The notes under the pieces are model-generated. The model saw only the letters and a list, made by a program, of their open reading frames with translations, did no database searches and was not told the DNA's origin. This document shows positions 1-8,198 of a DNA stretch of 64,000 nucleotides, in pieces (the stretch's first letter is position 1; every line of letters begins with the position of its first letter). The translations under genes and the position numbers were made by a program. The stretch is taken from contig JBFWNG010000014.1 of NCBI GenBank assembly GCA_050251195.1, forward strand, positions 13,788 through 77,787, written 5' to 3'. The stretch is from JBFWNG01 sp050251195. Its GTDB lineage: Bacteria > Bdellovibrionota_B > Oligoflexia > Oligoflexales > Oligoflexaceae.

Positions 1-16
1 ACGCGATACGGCAGCC

Positions 17-1009
17 TTAAAAAAATGGGTCGCTTTTGAGCAAGTATTCCTGAACATAATCTTGAATGCCCTGCTCGAGGGTCGAGAAAGGCCGGTCGTA
101 CCCTGTCTCGGCCCTGAATCGGCTCATTTCGGCTTGGGTGTAGTATTGGTATTGGTGTTTTATGCTGTCGGGCATCTCTATCCATTCGATCTTCGGTTTG
201 AGCTTCATTGCCGCGAAAGTGGCATGAGCAAGATCTTTGAAACTACGAGCGACGCCCGTTCCCAGATTGTAAATTTGCCGTAGCGGCTTATCCTGGGAAG
301 TTTTTGTTGCGCAGGACATCAAATGAAGCATGACGTTAGTCACATCTTTGACGTAAATGAAGTCCCGAACCTGTTCTCCGTCTGCAAATTCTTTGCGGTA
401 TGATTTGAAAAGTCTAACGCAGCCTATGTTTTGGATTTGATTGAAGGCATGATACACAACGCTTGCCTGACCGCCCTTGTGGTATTCGTTCGGACCATAC
501 ACGTTGAAAAATTTCAACCCGACCCAGCTCGGAGGCGCGTGCCGCTGTTCCATTGCCCATAAATCAAACAGGTGCTTGCTGAACCCGTATTTGTTAAGGG
601 GCTTTAATGATTGCAAGGAATCGGCGCTGTCCGAGAAGCTCGACTCTTCGCCCCCATAAGTTGCCGCAGACGATGCATACAAGAAAGTGACCTTGTGATT
701 TGCGCAGAACTGAAACAACATTTTGGAGTAATTAGTATTGTTATGGAGCAAATAGTCCATGTCTTTTTCGGTGGTTGTCGAGCACGCACCAAAATGGACG
801 ACGGTTCGAACTCGAGAACCGAGTTGCTCCAACCTGCCTTCTAGATCTTTGATGTTAACGAAATCGGCGAACCGTTTTTGACGTAGGTTTTTCCATCGGT
901 CGTCCGTTCCAAAATCATCAACAGCAATGATCTCATGGTGGCCGTTGTCATTAAGGGTCTTGAGAAAGGCACTACCGATAAAACCGGCCGCGCCCGTTAC
1001 GACGATCAT
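17..1009 (-). CDS. hldD: ADP-L-glycero-D-manno-heptose 6-epimerase
   Basis: NAD(P)-dependent short-chain dehydrogenase/epimerase that makes ADP-L-glycero-D-manno-heptose for the LPS inner core, in the cytosol. The protein is about 330 residues, close to the family's ~310. It opens with the Rossmann motif VVTGAAGFIG (residues 3-11), has the substrate-loop motif YASSAATYG around 111-119, and the catalytic YxxxK pair at Tyr141 and Lys145 (YGFSK). I start at the ATG at 1009 rather than the longer upstream frame because the Rossmann fold begins at once there. This ATG overlaps the TGA of the upstream cytochrome c gene as ATGA (1009-1006), so the two are probably translationally coupled. Together with lpxC at 48374 it shows an LPS-bearing outer membrane. 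Confidence 0.92.
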   Translation of the reverse strand: MIVVTGAAGFIGSAFLKTLNDNGHHEIIAVDDFGTDDRWKNLRQKRFADFVNIKDLEGRLEQLGSRVRTVVHFGACSTTTEKDMDYLLHNNTNYSKMLFQFCANHKVTFLYASSAATYGGEESSFSDSADSLQSLKPLNKYGFSKHLFDLWAMEQRHAPPSWVGLKFFNVYGPNEYHKGGQASVVYHAFNQIQNIGCVRLFKSYRKEFADGEQVRDFIYVKDVTNVMLHLMSCATKTSQDKPLRQIYNLGTGVARSFKDLAHATFAAMKLKPKIEWIEMPDSIKHQYQYYTQAEMSRFRAETGYDRPFSTLEQGIQDYVQEYLLKSDPFF

Positions 1010-1515
1010 TGACCGCTCTTTGCAAACGATCTGACCTTCTTCACCATCTCTGTGATTTCTGCATCGGACAACACGCCGCCCCAAGGCGCCATGGTTGGGC
1101 TAAGGCCCACGCTAGCACCACCACCCTTGATGACTTGAGCAATTCTGGCGTCGTCGACGGAGGCTTGCCATTTTTCGTCTGTGAAGTTTCTCGGACGAGG
1201 ATTCATTCCTGCAGCCGCCGGGCCGCTGGATGCGCCGTCTTTTCCGTGACAAGCAGCACAAATGGTGTTGAATTTCTCTGTGATCGGATCAGCAGCAGTT
1301 TCGGCTTTGCCTTCCGTTGAGGCGGTGGTTTGTGCCGGTGCTGGGTATGTACCGTTTTCGCCTAATACGACCTCAGGTTTATTAGCCTGAGCCTCTTCGG
1401 CCTTAAATTTAGCATGGTCACCGCTCGGGTCGTGCTGTCGAGTGCAGGAAGAGCAGCCAGTCAGGGAAAGTGTCGTTGCAAGCATCAAAAAACATAAGAC
1501 TTTTTCAGAATTCAT
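1006..1515 (-). CDS. Lipoprotein cytochrome c
   Basis: Small mono-haem c-type cytochrome anchored as a lipoprotein. From the ATG at 1515 (a GAGGG Shine-Dalgarno lies just upstream; the longer frame has none) it is about 169 residues. The signal peptide ends in a lipobox LSLTG-C with Cys21. A Pro/Ala/Thr-rich linker of about 60 residues follows, then a class I cytochrome c domain with haem motif CAACH (Cys86, Cys89, His90) and a likely axial Met142 in SPTMAPWGG. It would carry electrons in the periplasm; its partners cannot be told from the sequence. It is co-transcribed with hldD, whose start codon overlaps its stop. No functional link between LPS heptose synthesis and this cytochrome is evident. 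Confidence 0.85.
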   Translation of the reverse strand: MNSEKVLCFLMLATTLSLTGCSSCTRQHDPSGDHAKFKAEEAQANKPEVVLGENGTYPAPAQTTASTEGKAETAADPITEKFNTICAACHGKDGASSGPAAAGMNPRPRNFTDEKWQASVDDARIAQVIKGGGASVGLSPTMAPWGGVLSDAEITEMVKKVRSFAKSGQ

Positions 1516-1591
1516 GAAAACCCTCATCGGATAACTACGAGGTGCTGTTATATCATATAGATGCATTTTAGCTAAGGTTTTTTCCCGCTTT

Positions 1592-2794
1592 TCAAAGCAG
1601 ATATCTCAACTCAAGCCCCACCCTGTGAATCTCGGACCGGTTAATCATAGCGGACTCAAACCCGCCCGTGGTCTTCCCTTCAGCGAGTTTTGTGCGTTTT
1701 TCGGTCGTGTACGAAGCAGTGACTTTTGAATTCTTGCTCAACGCCACGATATAGCCTATGTCGAGCGCCCAACCCGAGAACTCGTTGATCTTGGATGCGT
1801 CGTTGTCGTTATGGCGCTGACTTTTTCCCCTATGGAGTCCAAGGGCAAACCAATTTTCAGGCAGAAATTCCAGAGTCGAACTCGCAAAGAGGCTCGATTG
1901 CGTGAGGTCCCGATAGCGGGTACTCGTATTTCGCCATCTCTCGATCGAAGTTTTTAGTTCTAGACTAAAATTGCTGGGAACAAAAAAGTTTGCCTGCTTC
2001 GAATAGGCAAATTGACCGAATATTTCGGAGACTCGACCGAGTTCAATTTTCGATTCGAGCGTGCCTCCAAGGAGAGCAACCTTGCCGACTCCTTCGTCGT
2101 CGGCAAACAGCACGGACGACGCTGCGCCGACATATGGATCTTGCCCACCCGGTCCTTCGTCAAACGAAGAATCGTTGTAACTTAACGACTCACCACGATC
2201 TTCACGTCCTTGCAAAAGCATCAGATCGAGGTATAAGCCCTTGGAACTTTCTTTTTGTGACCGGTCCTTTGATAGCGTGAAGCTTGTTTTGATTGCCGCA
2301 AACGATTGCGGCAGAATTGCTTCTAATCCGAATTGATTCATCGGCCGATACGAATTCATATCGATATCAATGTTTTCGAAGACTCCGACCAAGTAGCGGG
2401 AGTCTTCGCCTCGATTGTGGCTAATGTAATAGCTATTCAGCAGTTCGATCGGTGGCGCGGAACGATAAACGGAGCCGGCTCTCGTATCTAAATCTTTGCC
2501 GTCTTCTCTGGCGCGCAACTCCGCATCGGGTCTTAGTTGCAGAAAAACTCCGGACGAATTAGGCACGCTCGCTGATACGTCGACCTTAACCTTGCCCAAT
2601 CCTAGCGACCGATTCTCCGGCGAAGGCTCCTGTTCCTGGGTGAAGGACGGCGTTTTTCCTTTTTTGCGAATTGACGGAGCAGAATCACTATAGACAAGGC
2701 TGAGATCGATTTTGGTTTCGATATCTTTTATAGACGCAGCAAAAGAATCACCGCAAAGAAAGAGAATAGATATAGATATGAAATAAGTTCGCAT
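1592..2794 (-). CDS. Exported outer-membrane-type protein of unknown function
   Basis: About 400 residues, not recognised as a named family. The start is set at the ATG at 2794, where a signal peptide begins (MRTYFISIS, hydrophobic core, cleavage near SFAAS); the longer frame upstream only adds an unlikely basic/hydrophobic leader. The mature protein alternates polar and aromatic residues in short strands and ends in VGLELRYLL. Such a C-terminus and the Ser/Gly/Asp-rich middle are typical of outer-membrane beta-barrels, so that is my inference. It stands alone between the cytochrome/hldD pair and the divergent flagellar operon. A 9-bp inverted repeat (2821-2854) sits 27-60 bp upstream of its start and could be its operator. 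Confidence 0.6.
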   Translation of the reverse strand: MRTYFISISILFLCGDSFAASIKDIETKIDLSLVYSDSAPSIRKKGKTPSFTQEQEPSPENRSLGLGKVKVDVSASVPNSSGVFLQLRPDAELRAREDGKDLDTRAGSVYRSAPPIELLNSYYISHNRGEDSRYLVGVFENIDIDMNSYRPMNQFGLEAILPQSFAAIKTSFTLSKDRSQKESSKGLYLDLMLLQGREDRGESLSYNDSSFDEGPGGQDPYVGAASSVLFADDEGVGKVALLGGTLESKIELGRVSEIFGQFAYSKQANFFVPSNFSLELKTSIERWRNTSTRYRDLTQSSLFASSTLEFLPENWFALGLHRGKSQRHNDNDASKINEFSGWALDIGYIVALSKNSKVTASYTTEKRTKLAEGKTTGGFESAMINRSEIHRVGLELRYLL

Positions 2795-2820
2795 GGGGAT
2801 CCGTATTCGTTTTCGCCAAA

Positions 2821-2854
2821 ATTTTGACGTGGTGTTTGTCAGAATCGTCAAAAT
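2821..2854. promoter_or_regulatory. 9-bp inverted repeat, candidate operator
   Basis: Perfect inverted repeat: ATTTTGACG at 2821-2829 and CGTCAAAAT at 2846-2854, separated by 16 bp. It lies just upstream of the minus-strand gene starting at 2794, in the 282-bp gap between that gene and fliL. The symmetry fits a dimeric repressor site; a hairpin in the 5' leader is the alternative. Confidence 0.4.
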
Positions 2855-3033
2855 CGTGACGGGTGGTGTCATAAAACCAATGCTCGTTTTTGTGATTTTG
2901 AAAAAAGAATCAATAAAACTCGAAATAGTCACCAGCTAAATCTAAACGCGCATTTCTGCACTGATTTTAGTGAAAATTACGCGACACATCAAATTTAAAA
3001 TAGGTCTGTGTCAAAGTTTGACGCCGAAAATTG

Positions 3034-3050
3034 TTGGCACGGTAATTGAA
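3034..3050 (+). promoter_or_regulatory. Sigma-54-like promoter upstream of fliL
   Basis: TTGGCACGGTAATTGAA matches the sigma-54 pattern YTGGCACG-N4-TTGCW except that the -12 GC is GA. It sits 27-43 bp before the fliL start, where a flagellar operon promoter is expected. The predicted transcript start near 3061 would fall on the AGGAGG Shine-Dalgarno at 3061-3066. That short leader and the -12 mismatch keep confidence low. Confidence 0.3.
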
Positions 3051-3076
3051 GCAATGAGCGAGGAGGAATTTAACCT

Positions 3077-3784
3077 ATGGCTAGTGCTGCTCAAAAGGAA
3101 GAGAAGGAAAGTGCGCCAGAGGAAAAGGCGCCGGCGGATGAAGCCCAACCTCAGTCCAAGAAGAAGAAACTGATAATATTTGGTGCAGTGGGACTAGTAG
3201 CCGCTATTGGCATTGGTGTTGGTGCGTACTTCTTTCTCGCTGGTGGCAAAGCAGAAGAAGGTGCGGGAGAGGGAGAACACGAAACCGCCGAAACGCACGA
3301 AACTGCCGAAGGAGAGCATGCTGCCGCCGAAGGTGAGCATGGCGAGAAGAAAGAAGAAGAAAGCGGACACGGCGGTGGACATGGCGAGAAAAAGGAAGAG
3401 AAAGATGGACACGGGGGTGGACACGGCAAGGAAGAGAAAGCCGGTGAAGCATCTGCCTCGAAAACGGCGTCAGCTGACGGAGCGGGCAAGACATTCGCTT
3501 TCAAAACGTTCCATCTCAATTTAGGTAATCCTCTCGAGAATCGGTACATTCGTTTAGAAGTAACTGTGGATTACGTAGGTGGCGAGGAACAAAAATCCGA
3601 ACTCGATCAAAGAACGCCGCAATTACGCGATGCCATCATTAGTATCGTAAGTCGAAAAACGAGAGAGTTCTTACTTTCGCCAGACGGCAAGGATCAATTG
3701 CGCAAAGAGATTCTTACGCGAATCAACAGATACATGAATAAGCCGGTAAGGTCAGTTTATATCACCGATTTACTAATCGAGTAA
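3077..3784 (+). CDS. fliL: Flagellar basal-body protein FliL with His-rich linker
   Basis: Membrane protein that associates with the basal body and supports the stator. It has 235 residues. The cytosolic N-terminus is rich in Lys/Glu; one membrane segment spans about 32-54; the FliL domain occupies about 138-235 and ends with the typical KPVRSVYITDLLIE. Between them is an unusual linker (about 58-122) built of Glu, Gly, Lys and His, with eight His (68, 74, 81, 88, 98, 102, 112, 116) and near-repeats of GHGGGHG. In FliL topology this linker lies in the periplasm. The start is supported by a strong GAGGAGG site about 10 bases upstream. First gene of the motility operon, 6 bp before fliM. Confidence 0.88.
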   Translation: MASAAQKEEKESAPEEKAPADEAQPQSKKKKLIIFGAVGLVAAIGIGVGAYFFLAGGKAEEGAGEGEHETAETHETAEGEHAAAEGEHGEKKEEESGHGGGHGEKKEEKDGHGGGHGKEEKAGEASASKTASADGAGKTFAFKTFHLNLGNPLENRYIRLEVTVDYVGGEEQKSELDQRTPQLRDAIISIVSRKTREFLLSPDGKDQLRKEILTRINRYMNKPVRSVYITDLLIE

Positions 3785-3790
3785 AAACCT

Positions 3791-4777
3791 ATGAGTCAAG
3801 TATTATCGCAAAGTGAAGTCGATGCATTGCTGTCCGCTGTGTCGGACAACCGAGTAGACGCTCCCCAAGATAGCGGGGGTGAGTCAGGTGCTGACAGCGG
3901 CATTGTGCAATATGACTTGGCCAACCAGGATCGGATTATCCGTGGTCGGATGCCGACTCTCGATATTATTCACGATCGGTTTATCCGATTGTTCCGGGTA
4001 ACATTGTCGAACGCGTTGCGGAAAATGGCCAACATCAGCGTTAACTCGACCGGTCCACTGAAATTTTCGGAGTTTATGAACTCTCTGCCATTACCCTCGT
4101 GCTTGAATATCCTACGACTTGATCCTCTGCGCGGACCCGCTGTCATGGTTATCGAATCCAAGCTGCTCTATGCGTTGGTTGATAGTTTTTTCGGCGGTAA
4201 CGACGTCCCCTACACCAAGATCGAGGGCAAGGACTTTACTCAGATTGAGATCAAGATCGCGCGCCGAGTTGTTCTTTCCGCTATTGACGACCTCGAAAAG
4301 GCTTGGGAACCGGTTTATCCGTTGAAGATAGGTTACAGCCGAACGGAAATCAATCCTCAATTCGTCGCCGTTGTTCCGCCTTCGGACGTTGTTATTGCGA
4401 CGACTTTTGATGTGGAATTGGAAAAAGTATCCGGCACTATCAAGATAGTTATCCCATACGCTACCTTGGAGCCAATCAAATCAAAACTGTCGGTTGGTTT
4501 TCAAAGTGAGCAGCTCGAAGTTGACTTTATTTGGATCAACAGAATTAAGGAACAAATAATAAGGACTTCTGCCGAGCTTCTCGTAAAGCTTGGTGAGGCT
4601 CACATTCAAGTGCGCGATCTTCTTAACTTAGAAAAGGGCGACATTATTCAGCTCGATACCGACGCCACGATGCCGCTCAACGTCCTTTGCGAAGGAGTAC
4701 CAAAATTCAAGGGTATCCCAGGTATCCTAAAAGGTAATCGAGCAATCAGAATTACAGAATCAAACTTTGACGTTTAA
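3791..4777 (+). CDS. fliM: Flagellar motor switch protein FliM
   Basis: C-ring protein that binds phosphorylated CheY and reverses the motor. The length of 328 residues is standard. The N-terminal peptide MSQVLSQSEVDALL is the conserved CheY-P docking motif. The CheC-like middle domain covers roughly 45-230, and the SpoA-type C-terminal domain that contacts FliN follows (about 250-320, LNVLCEGVPKFKG). It sits between fliL and fliN, the usual order. No strong Shine-Dalgarno precedes its ATG, and the gap from fliL is only 6 bp, so translation probably depends on coupling. The intact docking motif agrees with a functional CheY at 14232. Confidence 0.95.
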   Translation: MSQVLSQSEVDALLSAVSDNRVDAPQDSGGESGADSGIVQYDLANQDRIIRGRMPTLDIIHDRFIRLFRVTLSNALRKMANISVNSTGPLKFSEFMNSLPLPSCLNILRLDPLRGPAVMVIESKLLYALVDSFFGGNDVPYTKIEGKDFTQIEIKIARRVVLSAIDDLEKAWEPVYPLKIGYSRTEINPQFVAVVPPSDVVIATTFDVELEKVSGTIKIVIPYATLEPIKSKLSVGFQSEQLEVDFIWINRIKEQIIRTSAELLVKLGEAHIQVRDLLNLEKGDIIQLDTDATMPLNVLCEGVPKFKGIPGILKGNRAIRITESNFDV

Positions 4778-4794
4778 CTTGTAGGGGTTTTGTC

Positions 4795-5211
4795 ATGGCT
4801 GACGAAATGAATCCGGAGGATTTCGGACTCGGGAGCGAGTTCGATGATGCTCTTAATGAAGCTTCTGGTGGCGGCGGCGGCGAAGCTGGAGGAGAGGAAA
4901 ATCCACGACATCGCTCCGATGAATCGAGGCTCGCAAAGGCGGATTTCTCAAAGCTCAAAATGATTCTCGACGTTCCGTTGAAGGTTTCGGTCGAACTGGG
5001 CCGGACGAAAATGCTTATTAACGATCTTCTCCAATTGGGACAAGGCTCGGTGATCGAACTAGACAAGATTGCGGGCGAACCTATGGAAATCCTCATCAAC
5101 GACAAACTTGTGGCGATGGGTGAAGTCGTTGTTGTGAACGAGAAATTCGGCGTGAGGTTAACAGACGTTGTATCTCAGTTCGGTCTCCAAGACGTTTCAA
5201 ATGCGGAATAA
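4795..5211 (+). CDS. fliN: Flagellar motor switch protein FliN
   Basis: C-ring component that forms rings with FliM and docks the export ATPase complex. It has 138 residues. The N-terminal half is acidic and Gly-rich (GGGGGEAGGEE around 28-38). The SpoA domain covers about 55-132 with typical motifs LDVPLKVSVELGRTKM and GSVIELDKIAGEPMEILIN. It follows fliM by 17 bp and precedes fliO by 12 bp. Confidence 0.95.
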   Translation: MADEMNPEDFGLGSEFDDALNEASGGGGGEAGGEENPRHRSDESRLAKADFSKLKMILDVPLKVSVELGRTKMLINDLLQLGQGSVIELDKIAGEPMEILINDKLVAMGEVVVVNEKFGVRLTDVVSQFGLQDVSNAE

Positions 5212-5223
5212 GAGGAAGTATTT

Positions 5224-6294
5224 ATGTTAAAAAGCGTGCTGATGTCATGCCTTCTCCTCGCCTACTCACCTGTTTTCGCGAAAGAGGAGACGGGTGCAAA
5301 AAAGGTTGCGCCAACAATCCTTAAGGCTTTGGAAGTAGAAAACGTCGATTCCAATACCGTCGTGAACCTTAAGTTTGACCAAAAGATAAAGCAAGAAAAG
5401 CCCTCTCTTGAGGATCATGGCTCGTTTATTCAAATGATTCTGTCGGACGTGACTGTACTGGAGTCGGGCAAGTTCTATGAGTCGACAAGCCCGTACATTA
5501 ATAAGGTAGCTGTTGTCCAAGGAACTGAAAATCGAGCCTTGATTCGGATTTTCTTGGCTAGAGACGCGGCTGCCTTGCTTCCCAGTTTCAAAGTGGACGT
5601 TCTCGAGGATCGATTGTTGGTTTTCCTTGATCATAAATCGCTTGAAGCACGCAATATTAAAGACCATCTTAAAACAGAGGCTAAAGACCAGGCGTCAGAA
5701 ATAGTGGCCTCAACGCCAGTTAAGAATGACATTCCGGACCCAGCAAAACTGACATTTGGTAAACCCGTCGACAATCGTTATTCAGATAAAATGGTTCTGG
5801 TTGCAGGGTTTCTTGTGGTTCTTCTTCTTCTTGCCGGTGCGTCGTTCATCCTTCGCAACTTTTTTAGAAAACTATCCGGAAAGAACGCGTCCTACGATGT
5901 GCCGAAATTTAAAACCTTGGCGACATATGCTATTGCACCAAAGCAAAGGCTCGCGGTTGTGGAGATTGGCGGACAGCAAATCCTTCTGGGGATTTCACAG
6001 CAAAACATTTCCTATTTGACAACCATTAGCGATAAGGCTCCACGTCAAGTTCTTGAACCGATGAGCCGGCCGGAAGTGGGAAAGAATACCTGGCAATTGC
6101 CGTCTAAAGTTGCGACCCAAAAATATGCTGCAAATGAGGTAGAGCGTTCGGCGATCGAGACTCCCAAACCGGTTGAACGCAAGGTTTCGAGAAAGAAACA
6201 GACTGAACGTGTTCAATCAGACGATATTTCGAGAAGCATAGAGGACGTGACGAATTTAATCCGTAGCAAGATAAAAGATCTTCCAGCTCTATAA
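5224..6294 (+). CDS. fliO: Flagellar biosynthesis protein FliO, extended form
   Basis: Assembly factor for the FliP-FliQ-FliR export gate. The protein is 356 residues, far longer than the 100-150 of enteric FliO. A signal peptide (about 1-19) is followed by a beta-rich periplasmic region of about 120 residues that resembles AMIN-type domains (inference), a linker, a membrane segment at about 190-212, and the cytosolic FliO core with the family signature PKQRLAVVEIGGQQILLGIS. A basic tail closes it. It sits in the standard place between fliN and fliP, which supports the name as strongly as the sequence does. Confidence 0.82.
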   Translation: MLKSVLMSCLLLAYSPVFAKEETGAKKVAPTILKALEVENVDSNTVVNLKFDQKIKQEKPSLEDHGSFIQMILSDVTVLESGKFYESTSPYINKVAVVQGTENRALIRIFLARDAAALLPSFKVDVLEDRLLVFLDHKSLEARNIKDHLKTEAKDQASEIVASTPVKNDIPDPAKLTFGKPVDNRYSDKMVLVAGFLVVLLLLAGASFILRNFFRKLSGKNASYDVPKFKTLATYAIAPKQRLAVVEIGGQQILLGISQQNISYLTTISDKAPRQVLEPMSRPEVGKNTWQLPSKVATQKYAANEVERSAIETPKPVERKVSRKKQTERVQSDDISRSIEDVTNLIRSKIKDLPAL

Positions 6295-6325
6295 TTGTCA
6301 TCCACTCGATCTGCGGGAAAGCAAA

Positions 6326-7120
6326 ATGGGAAGAATGATCAGCGATTCAAGAGGAACTACCCGCATTTCTGTCGGGCTTCTTTTCGTTTTAGTTTTGCTT
6401 CCTCTTTTTGGATCCTTGATCGCATCAAACGCATATGCTGATTCTCCTACCTTAACGCTCGATCTGTCTAATCCCGATAGTCCCGAATCTGTTGTTCCTG
6501 CGATTAAAATAGTAGTTCTTCTTACTGTTTTAGCGGTCGCTCCCGCGCTTTTGCTCATGGCAACCTCCTTCACGCGCATTCTTATCGTGCTGAGTTTTGT
6601 TCGCCAAGCCCTTGGTACACAAACGATGCCGCCTAATCAGGTTGTCGTAGGACTTTCACTCTTTTTAACCTTGTTCACCATGGGACCCATTATCGACCGC
6701 GTGACGGAAAATTCCTTGAATCCCTATTTGGAAGAGAAGATTTCTCAGGAGGAAGCCCTCAATCAGCTCACGATACCTTTTCGAAAATTCATGCTCGCCG
6801 AAACGAGGGAAACCGATCTTGGCTTGTTCATGGAACTTTCCAAGATGCCAAAGCCGAAAAATGAAAACGAAGTTTCTATGAAAACCCTGATGCCGGCGTT
6901 CATGATTAGTGAACTAAAAACAGCGTTTCAGATGGGATTCCTGGTCTATATTCCGTTCCTCATTATTGACATGGTGGTCTCATCGGTTTTGATGGCGATG
7001 GGTATGATGATGTTGCCGCCGACAGTAGTGTCCTTACCGTTTAAGTTGATTCTCTTCGTGTTGGTAGACGGCTGGTCTTTGATCGTTGATTCGTTAGTAA
7101 AAAGTTTCAACATAGCTTAG
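6326..7120 (+). CDS. fliP: Flagellar export gate protein FliP
   Basis: Core subunit of the flagellar type III export gate in the inner membrane. It has 264 residues. A cleavable signal sequence (about 1-38, ending NAYADSP) is followed by the hallmark LLMATSFTRILIVLSFVRQALGTQTMPPNQV and the C-terminal segments SELKTAFQMGFLVYIPFLIIDMVVSS. Start chosen at the ATG at 6326; an in-frame ATG at 6335 is possible, but its purine tract is too close. fliQ follows after 8 bp. Confidence 0.95.
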   Translation: MGRMISDSRGTTRISVGLLFVLVLLPLFGSLIASNAYADSPTLTLDLSNPDSPESVVPAIKIVVLLTVLAVAPALLLMATSFTRILIVLSFVRQALGTQTMPPNQVVVGLSLFLTLFTMGPIIDRVTENSLNPYLEEKISQEEALNQLTIPFRKFMLAETRETDLGLFMELSKMPKPKNENEVSMKTLMPAFMISELKTAFQMGFLVYIPFLIIDMVVSSVLMAMGMMMLPPTVVSLPFKLILFVLVDGWSLIVDSLVKSFNIA

Positions 7121-7128
7121 GAGTCGTT

Positions 7129-7398
7129 ATGACCGAGGTAACCGTAATCGATATAGCTACCAAGACACTTTGGGTTGCAGTCCAGGTTGCCGCTCCAGCG
7201 CTCGTTGCAACGCTTATCATGGGCGTTATAGTCTCCATCTTTCAAGCCGCGACGCAAATCAACGAACAAACGCTGTCTTTTATACCTAAAATCCTGGCAA
7301 TGACCGCCGCACTTGTTCTTTTCGGTCCCTGGATCTTACATATTATGATGGGATTCACGACGGAGATGTTTAAGGGCCTCCCCGGCTTGATCCACTAG
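7129..7398 (+). CDS. fliQ: Flagellar export gate protein FliQ
   Basis: Small export-gate subunit of 89 residues with two membrane segments (about 17-40 and 52-75), matching the usual length exactly. Family signatures VSIFQAATQINEQTLSFIPK are present. Shine-Dalgarno AGGAG precedes the ATG. It lies between fliP and fliR. Confidence 0.96.
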   Translation: MTEVTVIDIATKTLWVAVQVAAPALVATLIMGVIVSIFQAATQINEQTLSFIPKILAMTAALVLFGPWILHIMMGFTTEMFKGLPGLIH

Positions 7399-7408
7399 AG
7401 CAAAAAAA

Positions 7409-8191
7409 ATGGTGGCGATATCGGTAGCAGAAATTTTGAAGGGCACTTTGATCTTTTTTAGGATCGGAGCGGCTTTCACTACATTACCATTCTTCGGCGA
7501 TCAACCCACGCCAGTTCCTTTGCGAATACTTCTTACTATCGCCGTTTCATTCTGTATCAATCTAATTGTGCCGGCAACCTGGTTCGCGGTTCCTCTCAAT
7601 GACATCGTGATGTTTTTCGTCGTCGTCGTAAAAGAAATTCTTGTAGGGCTTGTCATCGGGTTTTTAGCGAAGTTGCTTATAGACGGTTTGATCATGTCTT
7701 CCTCTCTTGTCGGGTACCAGATGGGTTTTGGTACCGCCAGCCTATTGATGCCTGGGGCTGACGAACAAATGAATAGTTTCACAGCGCTTCACCGCATCGT
7801 CATACTCACAATCTTTTTGAGTCTCGATCTCCATCATCTTTTCTTAGCAGCTGTGATTGAAACGTTTAAATATATCCCAGCGGGTGCTGCCACTTTGTCG
7901 GCGGCCAGCATGGACACCATTGTGAGCCTCTCCTCTCGAATGTTTCTGACAGGAATGAAGCTCGCCGCGCCTATCCTGGTGGCTTTGATGTTTGCCATGT
8001 CGGCTATGGGCTTGATCGCTCGAACGGTGCCGCAAATGAACGTTTTCACGATGAGTTTTCCTCTGAGCTTCTTTATCGGCATTGTCGTTTACGCGGCGAC
8101 GTTGCCGTTTTTTCCGTCGTGGATACAAGGTTACTTCGATAATCATGCGCCGGATATCTTTAACGTTGTTCGTTCTTTGACTAAAGGATAG
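7409..8191 (+). CDS. fliR: Flagellar export gate protein FliR
   Basis: Inner-membrane export-gate subunit of 260 residues with several hydrophobic segments across the length. Typical family stretches are visible: LLIDGLIMSSSLVGYQMGFG in the middle and ARTVPQMNVF near residue 210. It follows fliQ by 10 bp and precedes flhB by 7 bp, so the export-gate genes are tightly packed. Confidence 0.94.
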   Translation: MVAISVAEILKGTLIFFRIGAAFTTLPFFGDQPTPVPLRILLTIAVSFCINLIVPATWFAVPLNDIVMFFVVVVKEILVGLVIGFLAKLLIDGLIMSSSLVGYQMGFGTASLLMPGADEQMNSFTALHRIVILTIFLSLDLHHLFLAAVIETFKYIPAGAATLSAASMDTIVSLSSRMFLTGMKLAAPILVALMFAMSAMGLIARTVPQMNVFTMSFPLSFFIGIVVYAATLPFFPSWIQGYFDNHAPDIFNVVRSLTKG

Positions 8192-8198
8192 TTGGTCG

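Noticed and set aside
3151..3549. Opposite-strand frames across fliL
   Set aside because: They mirror the Glu/His/Gly-rich linker codons and show Ser/Pro/Phe-rich sequence typical of antisense shadows.
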